A stretch of DNA of 64,000 nucleotides from Chamaea fasciata (Eukaryota > Chordata > Aves > Passeriformes > Sylviidae): contig JARCOQ010000084.1 in the NCBI GenBank assembly GCA_029207755.1, forward strand, positions 307,168-371,167, read 5' to 3'. Shown one piece after another: positions 37,001-51,337 of the stretch; position 1 is the stretch's first letter, and every line of letters starts with the position of its first letter. The notes beneath the pieces are model-generated. The model worked only from the letters and a program-made list of their open reading frames with translations, was not told the DNA's origin and did no database searches. The translations under genes were made by a program, and so were the position numbers.

Positions 37001-40000
37001 GGGACAGGCAGGGAATCCCCAGGGAAACCTAGGGGACAGGCAGGGCACTCCGAGGGACACTCTGGGCACCCACAGGGACACCTTGGGGACAGCCAGGGCA
37101 CCCCAGGGACACCCAGGGCACCCCCAGGGACACCTAGGGGACAGGAAGGGCACCCCCAGGGAAACCCAGGGCACCCCCAACGACACCTAGGGGACAGGCA
37201 GGGCACCCCCAGAGATACCGAGGGGAAAGCCAGGGCACCACCAGGGACATTTAGGGAACAGCCAGGGCACTCCAGGGACACTCAGGGCACCCCCAGGGAC
37301 ACCTAGGGGACCTCCAGGGAACCCCAGGGACACGTACGGGACAGTCAGGGAACCCCACTGACACCCTGTGCACCCCCAGGGACACCCAGGGCCCCCCCAG
37401 GGACACCTAGGGGACAGCCAGGGAACCCCAGGGACACCCTGGGCACCTCCAGGAACACCTAGGGGACAGGCAGGGCTCTCCCAGGGACACTCTGGGCACC
37501 CACAGGGATACCATGGGGACAGCCAGGGCACCCCAGGAACACCCAGGGCTCCCCCAGGGACACCTAGGGGACAGCCAGGGCACCCTAACGACAGCCAGGG
37601 CACCCACAGGGACATTTAGGGGACAGCACGGGCACCCCAGAGACACCCAGGGCCCCCCCAGGGACACCTACGGGACAGCCAGGGAACGCCAGGGACACGT
37701 AGGGGACAGCCAGGGCACCCTAGGGACAAGCAGGGCACCCCCAGGGACACCTAGGCGACCTCCAAACACATCTAGGAGACAGCCAGGGCACCCCAGGGAC
37801 AGCCAGGGCACCCCCAGGGACACCTAGGGAACAGCCAGGGCACCACAGGAACAGCCAGGGCACCCCCAGGGACACCTAGGGGACAGCCAGGGCCCCTCAG
37901 AGACACCTAGGGGACAGCCAGGGGACCCCAGGGACACCCAGGGCACCCCCAGGGACACGTAGGGGACAGCCAGGGCATCCCGAGGGACAGGGAGGGCACC
38001 CACAGGGACACCTAGGGTACAGTCAGGGCACCCTAGGGACAGCCAGGGCACCCTCAGGGACACCAAGGGCACAGCCAGGCCACCCCAAGGACAGCCAGGG
38101 CAGCCCAGGGACGCCTATGGGACAGCCAAGGCACCCCAGGGCTGCCCAGGGACACCCAGGGTACCCCAGGGACACGTAGGGGACCTCCCGGGCACCCCAG
38201 GGACAGCCAGGGCACCCCAGGGACACCCAGGGCACCCCCAGGGACACCGAGGGGACAGCCAGGGCACCCTCAGGGACACCTAGGGGACAACCTGGGCACC
38301 CCCAAGGACACCCAGGGCACCCCCAGGGACACTGAGGGCACAGCCAGGGCACCCCCAAGGACACCTAGGGGACACGCAGGGTACCCCCAGGGACAATGAG
38401 GGGACAGCCATGGCACCCCCAGGGACAGCCAGGGCACCCCAGGGACACCTAGGGCACAGCCAGGGCACCCTAGGGACAGCCAGGGCACTCCCAGGGACAC
38501 CTAGGGGACAGCCAGGGCACCCCCAGGGACACCTAGGGGACAGCCAGGGCACCCCCAGGGACACCTAGGGGACAGCCAGGGCACCCCGAGGGACACCAGG
38601 GCACCCACAGGGACACCTAGGGGACAGGCAGGGCACCCCCAGGGACACCTAGGGGACTGCCAGGGCACCCTAGGGACAGCCAGGGCACCCCCAGGGACAC
38701 CTAGAGGACAGCCAGGGAACCCCAGGGACACCCTGGGCATCCCCAGGGACACATAATGCACCCCCAGGGACACCTAGAGGACAGCCAGGGAACCTCAGGG
38801 ACACCCTGTGCACCCCCAGGGACACCCAGGGCACACCCGGGGACACCTAGGGGACAGCCCGGGCACCCTAGGGACAGCCAGGGCACAGAAAGGGCACCCT
38901 AGGGACAGCCAGGGCACCCCCAAGGACACCTAGGGGACACGCAGGGAACCCCCAGGGACAACGAGGGGACAGCCAGGGCAACCCAGGGACAGCCAAGGCA
39001 CCCCAGGGACACCTAGGGCACAGCCAGGGCACACTAGTGACAGCCAGGGCACCCCCAGGGACACCTACGGGACAGGCAGGGCAACCCAAGGGACACCTAG
39101 GGGACAGCCAGGGCACCCCCAGGGACACCTAGGGGACAGCCAGGGCACCCCCAGGGACATTTAGGGGACAGCACGGGCACTCCAGGGACACCCAGGGCAC
39201 CCCCAGGGACACGAAGGGGACAGCCAGGGCACCCCCAGGGACAGCCAGGGCCCCCCCAGGGACATCAAGGGCACCCCAAGGGACACCTAGGGGACAGCCA
39301 GGGCAGCCCAGGGACACCCAGGGCACCCCCATGGACACCTCGGGGACAGCCAGGGTACCCCCAGGGACACCAAGGGGACCCCCAGGGACACCTAGGGGAC
39401 AGCCAGGGCACCTACAGGGACACCTAGGAGACAGCCAGGGCACCCCAGGGACAGCGAGGGCACCCCCAGGGACACCTAGGCGACCTCCAGGGACATCTAG
39501 GGGACAGCCAGGGCACCCAAGGGACAGCCAGGGCACCCCCAGGGACACCTAGGGGACAGCCAGGGCCCCCCCAGGGACACCTAGGGGACAGCCAGGGGAC
39601 CCCAGGGACACCCAGGGCACCCCAGGGACACCTAGAGGACAGCCAGGGCACCACAGGGACACCTACGGCACAGCCAGGGCACCCTAGGGACAGCCAGGGC
39701 ACCCTCAGGGACACCAAGGGCACCCCAGGGACACCCAGGGCACCCCCAGAGACACCGAGGGCACACCCAGGGCACCCTAGGGACAGCCAGGGCACCCCAG
39801 GGACACCTAAGGGACAGGCAGGGCACCCCCAGGGACACCTAGGGGACAGGCAGGGCACCCCAAGGGACACTGACGGGACAGCCAGGGCACCCCCAGAGAC
39901 CCCTAGGGGACAGCCAGGGACCTCCTAGGGACACTCTGGGCACCCCAAGGGACACCTTGGGGTCAGCCAGGGCACCCCAGGGACACCCAGGGCACCCCCA

Positions 40001-43000
40001 GGGACACCTAGGGGACAGCCAGGGAACCCCAGGGACACCCTGTGCACCCCCAGGGACACCCAGGGCACCCCCAGGGACACCTAGGGGACAGCCAGGGCCC
40101 CCCCAGGGAAACCTAGGGGACAGCCAGGGAACCCCAGGGACACCCTGTGCACCCCCAGGGACACCCAGGGCACACCCAGGGACACCTAGGGGACAGCCAG
40201 GGCACCCTAGGGACAGCCAGGGCACCCCCAGGGACACCCAGGGCACCCCCAGGGACACCTAGGGGACAGCCAGGGCACCTCGAGGGACAGGTAGGGCACC
40301 CCAAGGGACACCTACAGGACAGCCAGGGCCCCCCCAGGGACATCCAGGGCACCCCCAGGGACACCTAGGGGACAGCCAGGGCATCCCCAGGGACACCCTG
40401 GGCACCCCCAGGGACACCTAGGGGACAGCCAGGGCACCCCAGGCACACCCAGGGCACTCCCAGGGACACCTAGGGGACAGCCAGGGAACCCCAGGGACAC
40501 CTAGGGGACAGCCAGGGAACCTCAGGGACACCCTGTGCACCCCCAGGGAAAACCAGGGCACACCCGGGGACACCTAGGGGACAGCCCGGGCACCCTAGGG
40601 ACAGCCAGGGCACAGAAAGGGCACCCTAGGGACAGCCAGGGCACCCCCAAGGACACCTAGGGGACACGCAGGGTACCCCCAGGGACAACGAGGGGACAGC
40701 CAGGGCACCCCCAGGGACTGCCAAGGCACCCCAGGGACACCTAGGGCACAGCCAGGGCACCCTAGGGACAGCTAGGGCACCCCCAGGGACACCTAAGGGA
40801 CAGCCAGGGCACCCCCAGGGACACCTAGGGGACAGCCAGGGCACCCCCAGGGACACCCAGGGCACCCCGAGGGACATCCAGGGGACAGCCAGGGCACCCC
40901 AGGGACATTTAGGGGACAGCACGGGCACTCCAGGGACACCCAGGGCACCCCCAGGGACACGAAGGGGACAGCCAGGGCACCCCCAGGGACAGCCAGGGCT
41001 CCCCCAGGGACAGCCAGGGCACACCAAAAGACACCTAAAGGACAGCCAGGGCACCCCCAGGGCCACCTAGGGGACAGCCAGGGCCCCCCCAGGGACATCA
41101 AGGGCACCCCCAGGGACACCTAGGGGACAGCCAGGGCAGCCCAGGGACACCAAGGGGATCCCCTCGGACACCTAGGGGACAGCCAGGGCACCTACAGGGA
41201 CACCTAGGAGACAGCCAGGGCACCCCAGGGATAGCGAGGGCACCCCCAGGGACACCTAGGCGACCTCCAGGGACATCTAGGGGACAGCCAGGGCACCCCA
41301 GGGACAGCCAGGGCACCCCCAGGGACACCTAGGGGACAGCCAGGGCCCCCCCAGGGACACCTAGGGGACAGCCAGGGGACCCCAGGGACACCCAGGGCAC
41401 CCCAGGGACACCTAGAGGACAGCCAGGGCACCACAGGGACACCTACGGCACAACCAGGGCACCCTAGGGACAGCCAGGGCAGCCCAGGGACACCTAGGGG
41501 ACAGCCAGGGAACCCCAGGGACACCCTGTGCACCCCCAGGGACACCTAGGGGACAGCCAGGGCCCCCCCAGGGACACCTAGGGGACAGCCAGGGCACCCC
41601 AGGGAAAGCCATGGCACCCTAGGGACAGCCAGGGCACCCCAGGGACACCCAGGGCACCCCCAGAGACACCGAGGGCACAGCCAGGGCACCCTAGGGACAG
41701 CCAGGGCACCCCAGGGACACCTAAGGGACAGGCAGGGCACCCCCAGGGACACCTAGGGGACAGGCAGGGCACCCCAAGGGACACTGACGGGACAGCCAGG
41801 GCACCCCCAGAGACCCCTAGGGGACAGCCAGGGACCTCCTAGGGACACTCTGGGCACCCCAAGGGACACCTTGGGGTCAGCCAGGGCACCCCAGGGACAC
41901 CCAGGGCACCCCCAGGGACACCTAGGGGACAGCCAGGGAACCCCAGGGACACCCTGTGCACCCCCAGGGACACCCAGGGCACCCCCAGGGACACCTAGGG
42001 GACAGCCAGGGCCCCCCCAGGGAAACCTAGGGGACAGCCAGGGAACCCCAGGGACACCCTGTGCACGCCCAGGGACACCCAGGGCACACCCAGGGACACC
42101 TAGGGAACAGCCAGGGCACCCTAGGGACAGCCAGGGCACCCCCAGGGACACCCAGGGCACCCCCAGGGACACCTAGGGGACAGCCAGGGCACCTCGAGGG
42201 ACAGGTAGGGCACCCCCAGGGACACCTACAGGACAGCCAGGGCCCCCCAAGGGACATCCAGGGCACCCCCAGGGACACCTAGGGGACAGCCAGGGCATCC
42301 CCAGGGACACCCTGGGCACCGCCAGGGACACCTAGGGGACAGCCAGGGCACCCCAGGCACACCCAGGGCACCCCCAGGGACACCTAGGGGACAGCCAGGG
42401 AACCCCAGGGACACCTAGGGGACAGCCAGGGCACCCCCAGGGACACCTAGGGGACAGCCAGGGCACCCCGAGGGACACCAGGGCACCCCCAGGGACACCT
42501 AGGGGACAGGCAGGGCACCCCCAGGGACACCTAGGGGACTGCCAGGGCACCCTAGGGACAGCCAGGGCACCCCCAGGGACACCTAGGGGACAGCCAGGGA
42601 ACCCCAGGGACACCCTGGGCACCCCCAGGGACACCTAATGCACCCCCAGGGACACCTAGGGGACAGCCAGGGCCCCCCCAGGGACACCTAGGGGACAGCC
42701 AGGGAACCCCAGGGACACCCTGTGCACCCCTAGGGACACCCAGGGCACCCCCAGGGACACCTAGGGGACAGCCAGGGAACCTCAGGGACACCCTGTGCAC
42801 CCCCAGGGAAAACCAGGGCACACCCGGGGACACCTAGGGGACAGCCCTGGCACCCTAGGGACAGCCAGAGCACAGAAAGGGCACCCTAGGGACAGCCAGG
42901 GCACCCCCAAGGACACCTAGGGGACACGCAGGGTACCCCCAGGGACAACGAGGGGACAGCCAGGGCACCCCCAGGGACAGCCAAGGCACCCCAGGGACAC

Positions 43001-43863
43001 CTAGGGCACAGCCAGGGCACCCTAGGGACAGCTAGGGCACCCCCAGGGACACCTAAGGGACAGGCAGGGCACCCCCAGGGACACCTAGGGGACAGCCAGG
43101 GCACCCCCAGGGACACCCAGGGCACCCCCAGGGACATCCAGGGGACAGCCAGGGACACGTAGGGGACAGCCAGGGCATCCCGAGGGACAGGGAGGGCACC
43201 CACAGGGACACCTAGGGGACAGCCAGGGCACCCTAGGGACAGCCAGGGCACCCCCAGAGACACCGAGGGCACAGCCAGGGCACCCTAGGGACAGCCAGGG
43301 CACCCCAGGGACACCTAAGGGACAGGCAGGGCACCCCCAGGGACACCTAAGGGACAGGCAGGGCACCCCCAGGGACACCTAGGGGACAGGCAGGGCACCC
43401 CAAGGGACACTGACGGGACAGCCAGGGCACCCCCAGAGACCCCTAGGGGTCAGCCAGGGACCTCCTAGGGACTCTCTGGGCACCCCAAGGGACACCTTGG
43501 GGTCAGCCAGGGCACCCCAGGGACACCCAGGGCACCCCCAGGGACACCTAGGGGACAGCCAGGGAACCCCAGGGACACCCTGTGCACCCCCAGGGACACC
43601 CAGGGCACCCCCAGGGACACCTAGGGGACAGCCAGAGCCCCCCCAGGGAAACCTAGGGGACAGCCAGGGAACCCCAGGGACACCCTGTGCACGCCCAGGG
43701 ACACCCAGGGCACACCCAGGGACACCTAGGGGACAGCCAGGGCACCCTAGGGACAGCCAGGGCACCCCCAGGGACACCCAGGGCACCCCCAGGGACACCT
43801 AGGGGACAGCCAGGGCACCTCGAGGGACAGGGAGGGCACCCCCAGGGACACCTACAGGACAGC
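31021..43863. repeat. 12.84-kb tandem duplication, copy 2 (12,843 bp)
   Basis: Direct, abutting copy of 18,181-31,020. It carries the clean version of the patch that is indel-rich in copy 1. It ends where the sequence reads CACCTACAGGACAGC at 43,849-43,863 and continues as CAGGGCCCCCCCAGGGACATCC instead of restarting the unit. At 31,021 that same CACCTACAGGACAGC is followed by the new copy, which fixes the breakpoint to within about 10 bp. Confidence 0.93.
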
Positions 43864-44399
43864 CAGGGCCCCCCCAGGGACATCCAGGGCACCCCCAGGG
43901 ACACCTAGGGGACAGCCAGGGCATCCCCAGGGACACCCTGGGCACCCCCAGGGACACCTAGGGGACAGCCAGGGCACCCCAGGCACACCCAGGGCACCCC
44001 CAGTGACACCTAGGGGACAGCCAGAGAACCCCAGGGACACCTAGGGGACAGCCAGGGCACCCCCAGGGACACCTAGGGGACAGCCAGGGCACCCCGAGGG
44101 ACACCAGGGCACCCCCAGGGACACCTAGGGGACAGGCAGGGCACCCCCAGGGACACCTAGGGGACTGCCAGGGCACCCTAGGGACAGCCAGGGCACCCCC
44201 AGGGACACCTAGGGGACAGCCAGGGAACCCCAGGGACACCCTGGGCACCCCCAGGGACACCTAATGCACCCCCAGGGACACCTAGGGGACAGCCAGGGCC
44301 CCCCCAGGGACACCTAGGGGACAGCCAGGGAACCCCAGGGACACCCTGTGCACCCCTAGGGACACCCAGGGCACCCCCAGGGACACCTAGGGGAAAGCC
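43864..44399. repeat. Minisatellite bridge between two tandem duplications
   Basis: About 0.5 kb of ordinary array joining the 12.84-kb duplication to the 6,938-bp duplication. It includes the CACCTAATGCACCC and CACCCTGTGCACCCCTAGGG variants, shared with 29,709-29,900 and 47,820-47,930. No unique sequence. Confidence 0.8.
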
Positions 44400-47300
44400 A
44401 GGGCCCCCCCAGGGACACCTAGGGGACAGCCAGGGCACCCCAGGGACACCCAGGGCACCCCCAGAGACACCGAGGGCACAGCCAGGGAACCCTAGGGACA
44501 GCCAGGGCACCCCAGGGACACCTAAGGGACAGGCAGGGCACCCCCAGGGACACCTAGGGGACAGGCAGGGCACCCCAAGGGACACTGACGGGACAGCCAG
44601 GGCACCCCCAGAGACCCCTAGGGGACAGCCAGGGACCTCCTAGGGACACTCTGGGCACCCCAAGGGACACCTAGGGGACAGCCAGGGCACCCCAGGGACA
44701 CCCAGGGCACCCCCAGGGACACCTAGGGGACAGCCAGGGAACCCCAGGGACACCCTGTGCACCCCCAGGGACACCCAGGGCACCCCCAGGGACACCTAGG
44801 GGACAGCCAGGGCCCCCCCAGGGAAACCTAGGGGACAGCCAGGGAACCCCAGGGACACCCTGTGCACGCCCAGGGACACCCAGGGCACACCCAGGGACAC
44901 CTAGGGGACAGCCAGGGCACCCTAGGGACAGCCAGGGCACCCCCAGGGACACCCAGGGCACCCCCAGGGATACCTAGGGGACAGCCAGGGCACCTCGAGG
45001 GACAGGGAGGGCACCCCCAGGGACACTGACGGGACAGCCAGGGCACCCCCAGAGACCCCTAGGGGACAGCCAGGGACCTCCTAGGGACACTCTGGGCACC
45101 CCAAGGGACACCTTGGGGTCAGCCAGGGCACCCCAGGGACAGCGAGGGCACCCCCAGGGACACCTAGGCGACCTCCAGGGACATCTAGGGGACAGCCAGG
45201 GCACCCCAGGGACAGCCAGGGCACCCCCAGGGACACCTAGGGGACAGCCAGGGCCCCCCCAGGGACACCTAGGGGACAGCCAGGGGACCCCAGGGACACC
45301 CAGGGCACCCCCAGGGACACCTAGGGGACAGCCAGGGCATCCCGAGGGACAGGGAGGGCACCCACAGGGACACCTAGGAGACAGCCAGGGTACGCCAGGG
45401 ACACCCAGGGCACCCCAGGCACACCTAGAGGACAGCCAGGGCACCACAGGGACACCTACGGCACAGCCAGGGCACCCTAGGGACAGCCAGGGCACCCTCA
45501 GGGACACCAAGGGCACAGCCAGGCCACCCCAAGGACAGCCAGGGCAGCCCAGGGACACCTACAGGACAGCCAGGGCACCCCAGGGCAGCCCAGGGACACC
45601 CAGGGTACACCGGGTACACGTAGGGGACCTCCCGGGCACCCCAGGGACAGCCAGGGCACCCCAGGGACACCCAGGGCCCCCCCAGGGACACCTACGGGAC
45701 AGCCAGGGAACGCCAGGGAGACGTAGGGGACAGCCAGGGCACCCTAGGGACAAGCAAGGCACCCCCAGGGACACCTAGGCGACCTCCAGACACATCTAGG
45801 AGACAGCCAGGGCACCCCAGGGACACCCAGGGCACCCCCAGGGACACCTAGGGGACAGCCAGGGGACCCCAGGGACACCCAGGGCACCCCCAGGGACACG
45901 TAGGGGACAGCCAGGGCATCCCGTGGGACAGGGAGGGCACCCACAGGGACACCTACGGCACAGCCAGGGCACCCTATGGACAGCCAGGGCACCCTCAGGG
46001 ACACCAAGGGCACAGCCAGGCCACCCCAAGGACAGCCAGGGCAGCCCAGGGACACCTACGGGACAGCCAAGGCACCCCAGGGCTGCCCAGGAACACCCAG
46101 GGTACCCCAGGGACACGTAGGGGACCTCCCGGGCACCCCAGGGACAGCCAGCGCACCCCAGGGACACCCAGGGCCCCCCCAGGGACACCTATGGGACAGC
46201 CAGGGAACGCCAGGGACACGTAGGGGACAGCCAGGGCACCCTAGGGATAGGCAGGGCACCCCCAGGGACACCTAGGGGACAGCCAGGGCCCCCCCAGGGA
46301 CACCTAGGGGACAGCCAGGGCACCCCAGGGACACCCAGGGCACCCCCAGGGACACCGAGGGTTCAGCCAGGGCACCCTAGGGACAGCCAGGGCACCCCAG
46401 GGACACCTAAGGGACAGGCAGGGCACCCCCAGGGACACCTAGGGGACAGGCAGGGCACCCCCAGGGACACTGACGGGACAGCCAGGGCAACCCCAGAGAC
46501 CCCTAGAGGACAGCCAGGGACCTCCTAGGGACACTCTGGGCACCCCAAGGGACACCTTGGGGTCAGCCAGGGCACCCCAGGGACACCCAGGGCACACCCA
46601 GGGACACGGAGGGGACACCCAGGGCACCCCCAGGGACACCCTGTGCACCCCCAGGGACACCCAGGGCACCCCCAGGGACACCTAGGGGACAGCCAGGGCC
46701 CCCCCAGGGACACCTAGGGGACAGCCAGGGCACCCCAGGGACACCCAGGGCACACCCAGGGACACCGAAGGGACAGCCAGGGCACCCTAGGGAAAGCCAT
46801 GGCACCCTAGGGACAGCCAGGGCACCCCAGGGACACCCAGGGCACCCCCAGAGACACCGAGGGCACAGCCAGGGCACCCTAGGGACAGCCAGGGCACTCC
46901 AGGGACACCTAAGGGACACACAGGGCACACCCAGGGACACCTAGGGGACAGGCAGGGCACTCAAAGGGACACTGACGGGACAGCCAGGGCACCCCCAGAG
47001 ACCCCTAGGGGACAGCCAGGGACCTCCTAGGGACACTCTGGGCACCCCAAGGGACACCTTGGGGTCAGCCAGGGCACCCCAGGGACACCCAGGGCACCCC
47101 CAGGGACACCTAGGGGACAGCCAGGGAACCCCAGGGACACCCTGTGCACCCCCAGGGACAGCCAGGGCACCCCCAGGGACACCTAGGGGACAGCCAGGGC
47201 CCCCCCAGGGAAACCTAGGGGACAGCCAGGGAACCCCAGGGACACCCTGTGCACGCCCAGGGACACCCAGGGCACACCCAGGGACACCTAGGGGACAGCC

Positions 47301-50300
47301 AGGGCACCCTAGGGACAGCCAGGGCACCCCCAGGGACACCCAGGGCACCCCCAGGGACACCTAGGGGACAGCCAGGGCACCTCGAGAAACAGGGAGGGCA
47401 CCCCCAGGGACACCTACAGGACAGCCAGGGCCCACCCAGGGACATCCAGGGCACCCCCAGGGACACCTAGGGGACAGCCAGGGCATCCCCAGGGACACCC
47501 TGGGCACCCCCAGGGACACCTAGGGGACAGCCAGGGCACCCCAGGCACACCCAGGGAACCCCCAGGGACACCTAGGGGACAGCCAGGGAACCCCAGGGAC
47601 ACCTAGGGGACAGCCTGGGCACTCCCAGGGACACCTAGGGGACAGCCAGGGCACCCCGAGGGACACCAGGGCACCCCCAGGGACACCTAGGGGACAGGCA
47701 GGGCACCCCCAGGGACACCTAGGGGACTGCCAGGGCACCCTAGGGACACCCAGGGCACCCCCAGGGACACCTAGGAGACAGCCAGGGAACCCCAGGGACA
47801 CCCTGGGCACCCCCAGGGACACCTAATGCACCCCCAGGGACACCTAGGGGACAGCCAGGGCCCCCCCAGGGACACCTAGGGGACAGCCAGGGAACCCCAG
47901 GGACACCCTGTGCACCCCTAGGGACACCCAGGGCACCCCCAGGGACACCTAGGGGACAGCCAGGGCCCCCCCAGGGACACCTAGGGGACAGCCAGGGAAC
48001 CTCAGGGACACCCTGTGCACCCCCAGGGAAAACCAGGGACCACCCGGGGACAACTAGGGGACAGCCCGGGCACCCTAGGGACAGCCAGGGCACAGAAAGG
48101 GCACCCTAGGGACAGCCAGGGCACCCCCAAGGACACCTAGGGGACACGCAGGGTACCCCCAGGGACAACGAGGGGACAGCCAGGGCACCCCCAGGGACAG
48201 CCAAGGCACCCCAGGGACACCTAGGGCACAGCCAGGGCACCCTAGGGACAGCCAGGGCACCCCCAGGGACACCTAAGGGACACGCAGGGCACCCCCAGGG
48301 ACACCTAGGGGACAGCCAGGGCACCCCCAGGGACACCCAGGGCACCCCCACGGACATCCAGGGGACAGCCAGGGCACCCCAGGGACATTTAGGGGACAGC
48401 CAGGGCACCCCCAGGGACACCCAGGGCACCCCCAGAGACACCTAGGGGACAGCCAGGGCACCTCGAGGGACAGGGAGGGCACCCCCAGGGACACCTACAG
48501 GACAGCCAGGGCCCCCCCAGGGACATCCAGGGCACCCCAAGGGACACCTAGGGGACAGCCAGGGCGTCCCCAGGGACACCCTGGGCACCCCCAGGGACAC
48601 CCAGGGCACCCCCAGGGACACCTAGGGGACAGCCAGGGCCCCCCCAGGGAAACCTAGGGGACAGCCAGGGAACCCCAGGGACACCCTGTGCACGCCCAGG
48701 GACACCCAGGGCACGCCCAGGGACACCTAGGGGACAGCCAGGGCACCCTAGGGACAGCCAGGGCACCCCCAGGGACACCCAGGGCACCCCCAGGGACACC
48801 TAGGGGATAGCCAGGGAACCCCAGGGACACCTAGGGGACAGCCAGGGCACCCCCAGGGACACCTAGGGGACAGCCAGGGCATTCCGAGGGACGCCAGGGC
48901 ACCCCCAGGGACACCTAGGGGACAGGCGGGGCACCCCCAGGGACACCTAGGGGACTGCCAGGGCACCCTAGGGACAGCCAGGGCACCCCCAGGGACACCT
49001 AGGGGACAGCCAGGGAACCCCAGGGACACCCTGGGCACCCCCAGGGACACCTAATGCACCCCCAGGGACACCTAGGGGACAGCCAGGGCACCTCGAGGGA
49101 CAGGGAGGGCACCCCCAGGGACACCTACAGGACAGCCAGGGCCCCCCCAGGGACATCCAGGGCACCCCAAGGGACACCTAAAGGACAGCCAGGGCATCCC
49201 CAGGGACACCCTGGGCACCCCCAGGGACACCTAGGGGACAGCCAGGGAACCCCAGGGACACCCTGTGCACCCCCAGGGACACCTAGGGGACAGGCAGGGC
49301 ACCCCAAGGGACACTGACGGGACAGCCAGGGCACCCCCAGAGACCCCTAGGGGACAGCCAGGGACCTCCTAGGGACACTCTGGGCACCCCAAGGGACACC
49401 TTGGGGTCAGCCAGGGCACCCCAGGGACACCCAAGGCACCCCCAGGGACACCTAGGGGACAGCCAGGGAACCCCAGGGACACCCTGTGCACCCCCAGGCA
49501 CACCCAGGGCACCCCCAGGGACACCTAGGGGACAGCCAGGGACCCCCCAGGGAAACCTAGGGGACAGCCAGGGAACCCCAGGGACACCCTGTGCACGCCC
49601 AGGGACACCCAGGGCACACCCAGGGACACCTAGGGGACAGCAAGGGCACCCTAGGGACAGCCAGGGCACCCCCAGGGACACCCAGGGCACCCCCAGGGAC
49701 ACCTAGGGGACAGCCAGGGCACCTCGAGGGACAGGGAGGGCACCCCCAGGGACACCTACAGGACAGCCAGGGCCCCCCCAGGGGCACCCTGGGCACCCCC
49801 AGGGACACCTAGGGGACAGCCAGGGCACCCCAGGCACACCCAGGGCACCCCCAGGGACACCTAGGGGACAGCCAGGGAACCCCAGGGACACCTAGGGGAC
49901 AGCCAGGGCACCCCCAGGGACACCTAGGGGACAGCCAGGGCACCCCGAGGGACACCAGGGCACCCCCAGGGACACCTAGGGGACAGGCAGGGCACCCCCA
50001 GGGACACCTAGGGGACTGCCAGGGCACCCTAGGGACAGCCAGGGCACCCCCAGGGACACCTAGGGGACAGCCAGGGAACCCCAGGGACACCCTGGGCACC
50101 CCCAGGGACACCTAATGCACCCCCAGGGACACCTAGGGGACGGCCAGGGCCCCCCCAGGGACACCTAGGGGACACCCAGGGAACCCCAGGGACACCCTGT
50201 GCACCCCTAGGGACACCCAGGGCACCCCCAGGGACACCTAGGGGACTGCCAGGGCCCCCCCAGGGACACCTAGGGGACAGCCAGGGAACCTCAGGGACAC

Positions 50301-51337
50301 CCTGTGCACCCCCAGGGAAAACCAGGGCACACCCGGGGACACCTAGGGGACAGCCCGGGCACCATAGGGACAGCCAGGGCACAGAAAGGGCACCCTAGGG
50401 ACAGCCAGGGCACCCCCAAGGACACCTAGGGGACACGCAGGGTACCCCCAGGGACACCTAAGGGCCAGGCAGGGCACCCCCAGGGACACCTAGGGGACAG
50501 CCTGGGCACCCCCAGGGACACCCAGGGCCCCCCCAGGGACACCTACGGGACAGCCAGGGAACGCCAAGGACACGTAGGGGACAGCCAGGGCACCCTAGGG
50601 ACAGGCAGGGCACCCCCAGGGACACCTAGGGGACAGCCAGGGCACCCCCAGGGAAACCGAGGGGACAGCCTGGGCACCCTAGGGACAGCCATGGCACCCT
50701 AGGGACAGCCAGGGCACCCCAGGGACACCCAGGGCACCCCCAGAGACACCGAGGGCACAGCCAGGGCACCCTAGGGACAGCCAGGGCACCCCAGGGACAC
50801 CTAAGGGACAGGCAGGGCACCCCCAGGGACACTGATGGGACAGCCAGGGCACCCCCAGAGACCCCTAGGGGACAGCCAGGGACCTCCTAGGGACACTCTG
50901 GGCACCCCAAGCGACACCTTGGGGTCAGCCAGGGCACCCCAGGGACACCCAGGGCACCCCCAGGGACACGGAGGGGACACCCAGGGCACCCCAGGGACAC
51001 CTAGGGGACAGCCAGGGAACCCCAGGGACACCCTGTGCACGCCCAGGGACACCCACGGCACACCCAGGGACACCTAGGGGACAGCCAGGGCACCCTAGGG
51101 ACAGCCAGGGCACCCCCAGGGACACCGAGGGCACAGCCAGGGCACCCCAGGGACAGCGAGGGCACCCCCAGGGACACGCAGGGCACCCCCAGGGACACCT
51201 AGAGGACAGCCAGGGCCCCCCCAGGGACATCCAGGGCACCCCCAGGGACACCTAGGGGACAGCCAGGGCATCCCCAGGGACACCCTGGGCACGCCCAGGG
51301 ACACCTAGGGGACAGCCAGGGCACCCCAGGGACACCC
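44400..51337. repeat. 6,938-bp tandem duplication, copy 1
   Basis: All variant units recur exactly 6,938 bp later with no net length change that I can find. Within the copy I found one substitution: C at 46,670 versus G at 53,608. It contains several marker cores, for example near 44,631, 45,072, 46,523, 47,021, 49,363 and 50,880, showing that it is itself built from shorter modules. Left of 44,400 and right of 58,275 the match is lost. About one difference in 6.9 kb means either a very recent duplication or a false duplication (two haplotypes, or overlapping reads placed in series). Confidence 0.94.
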
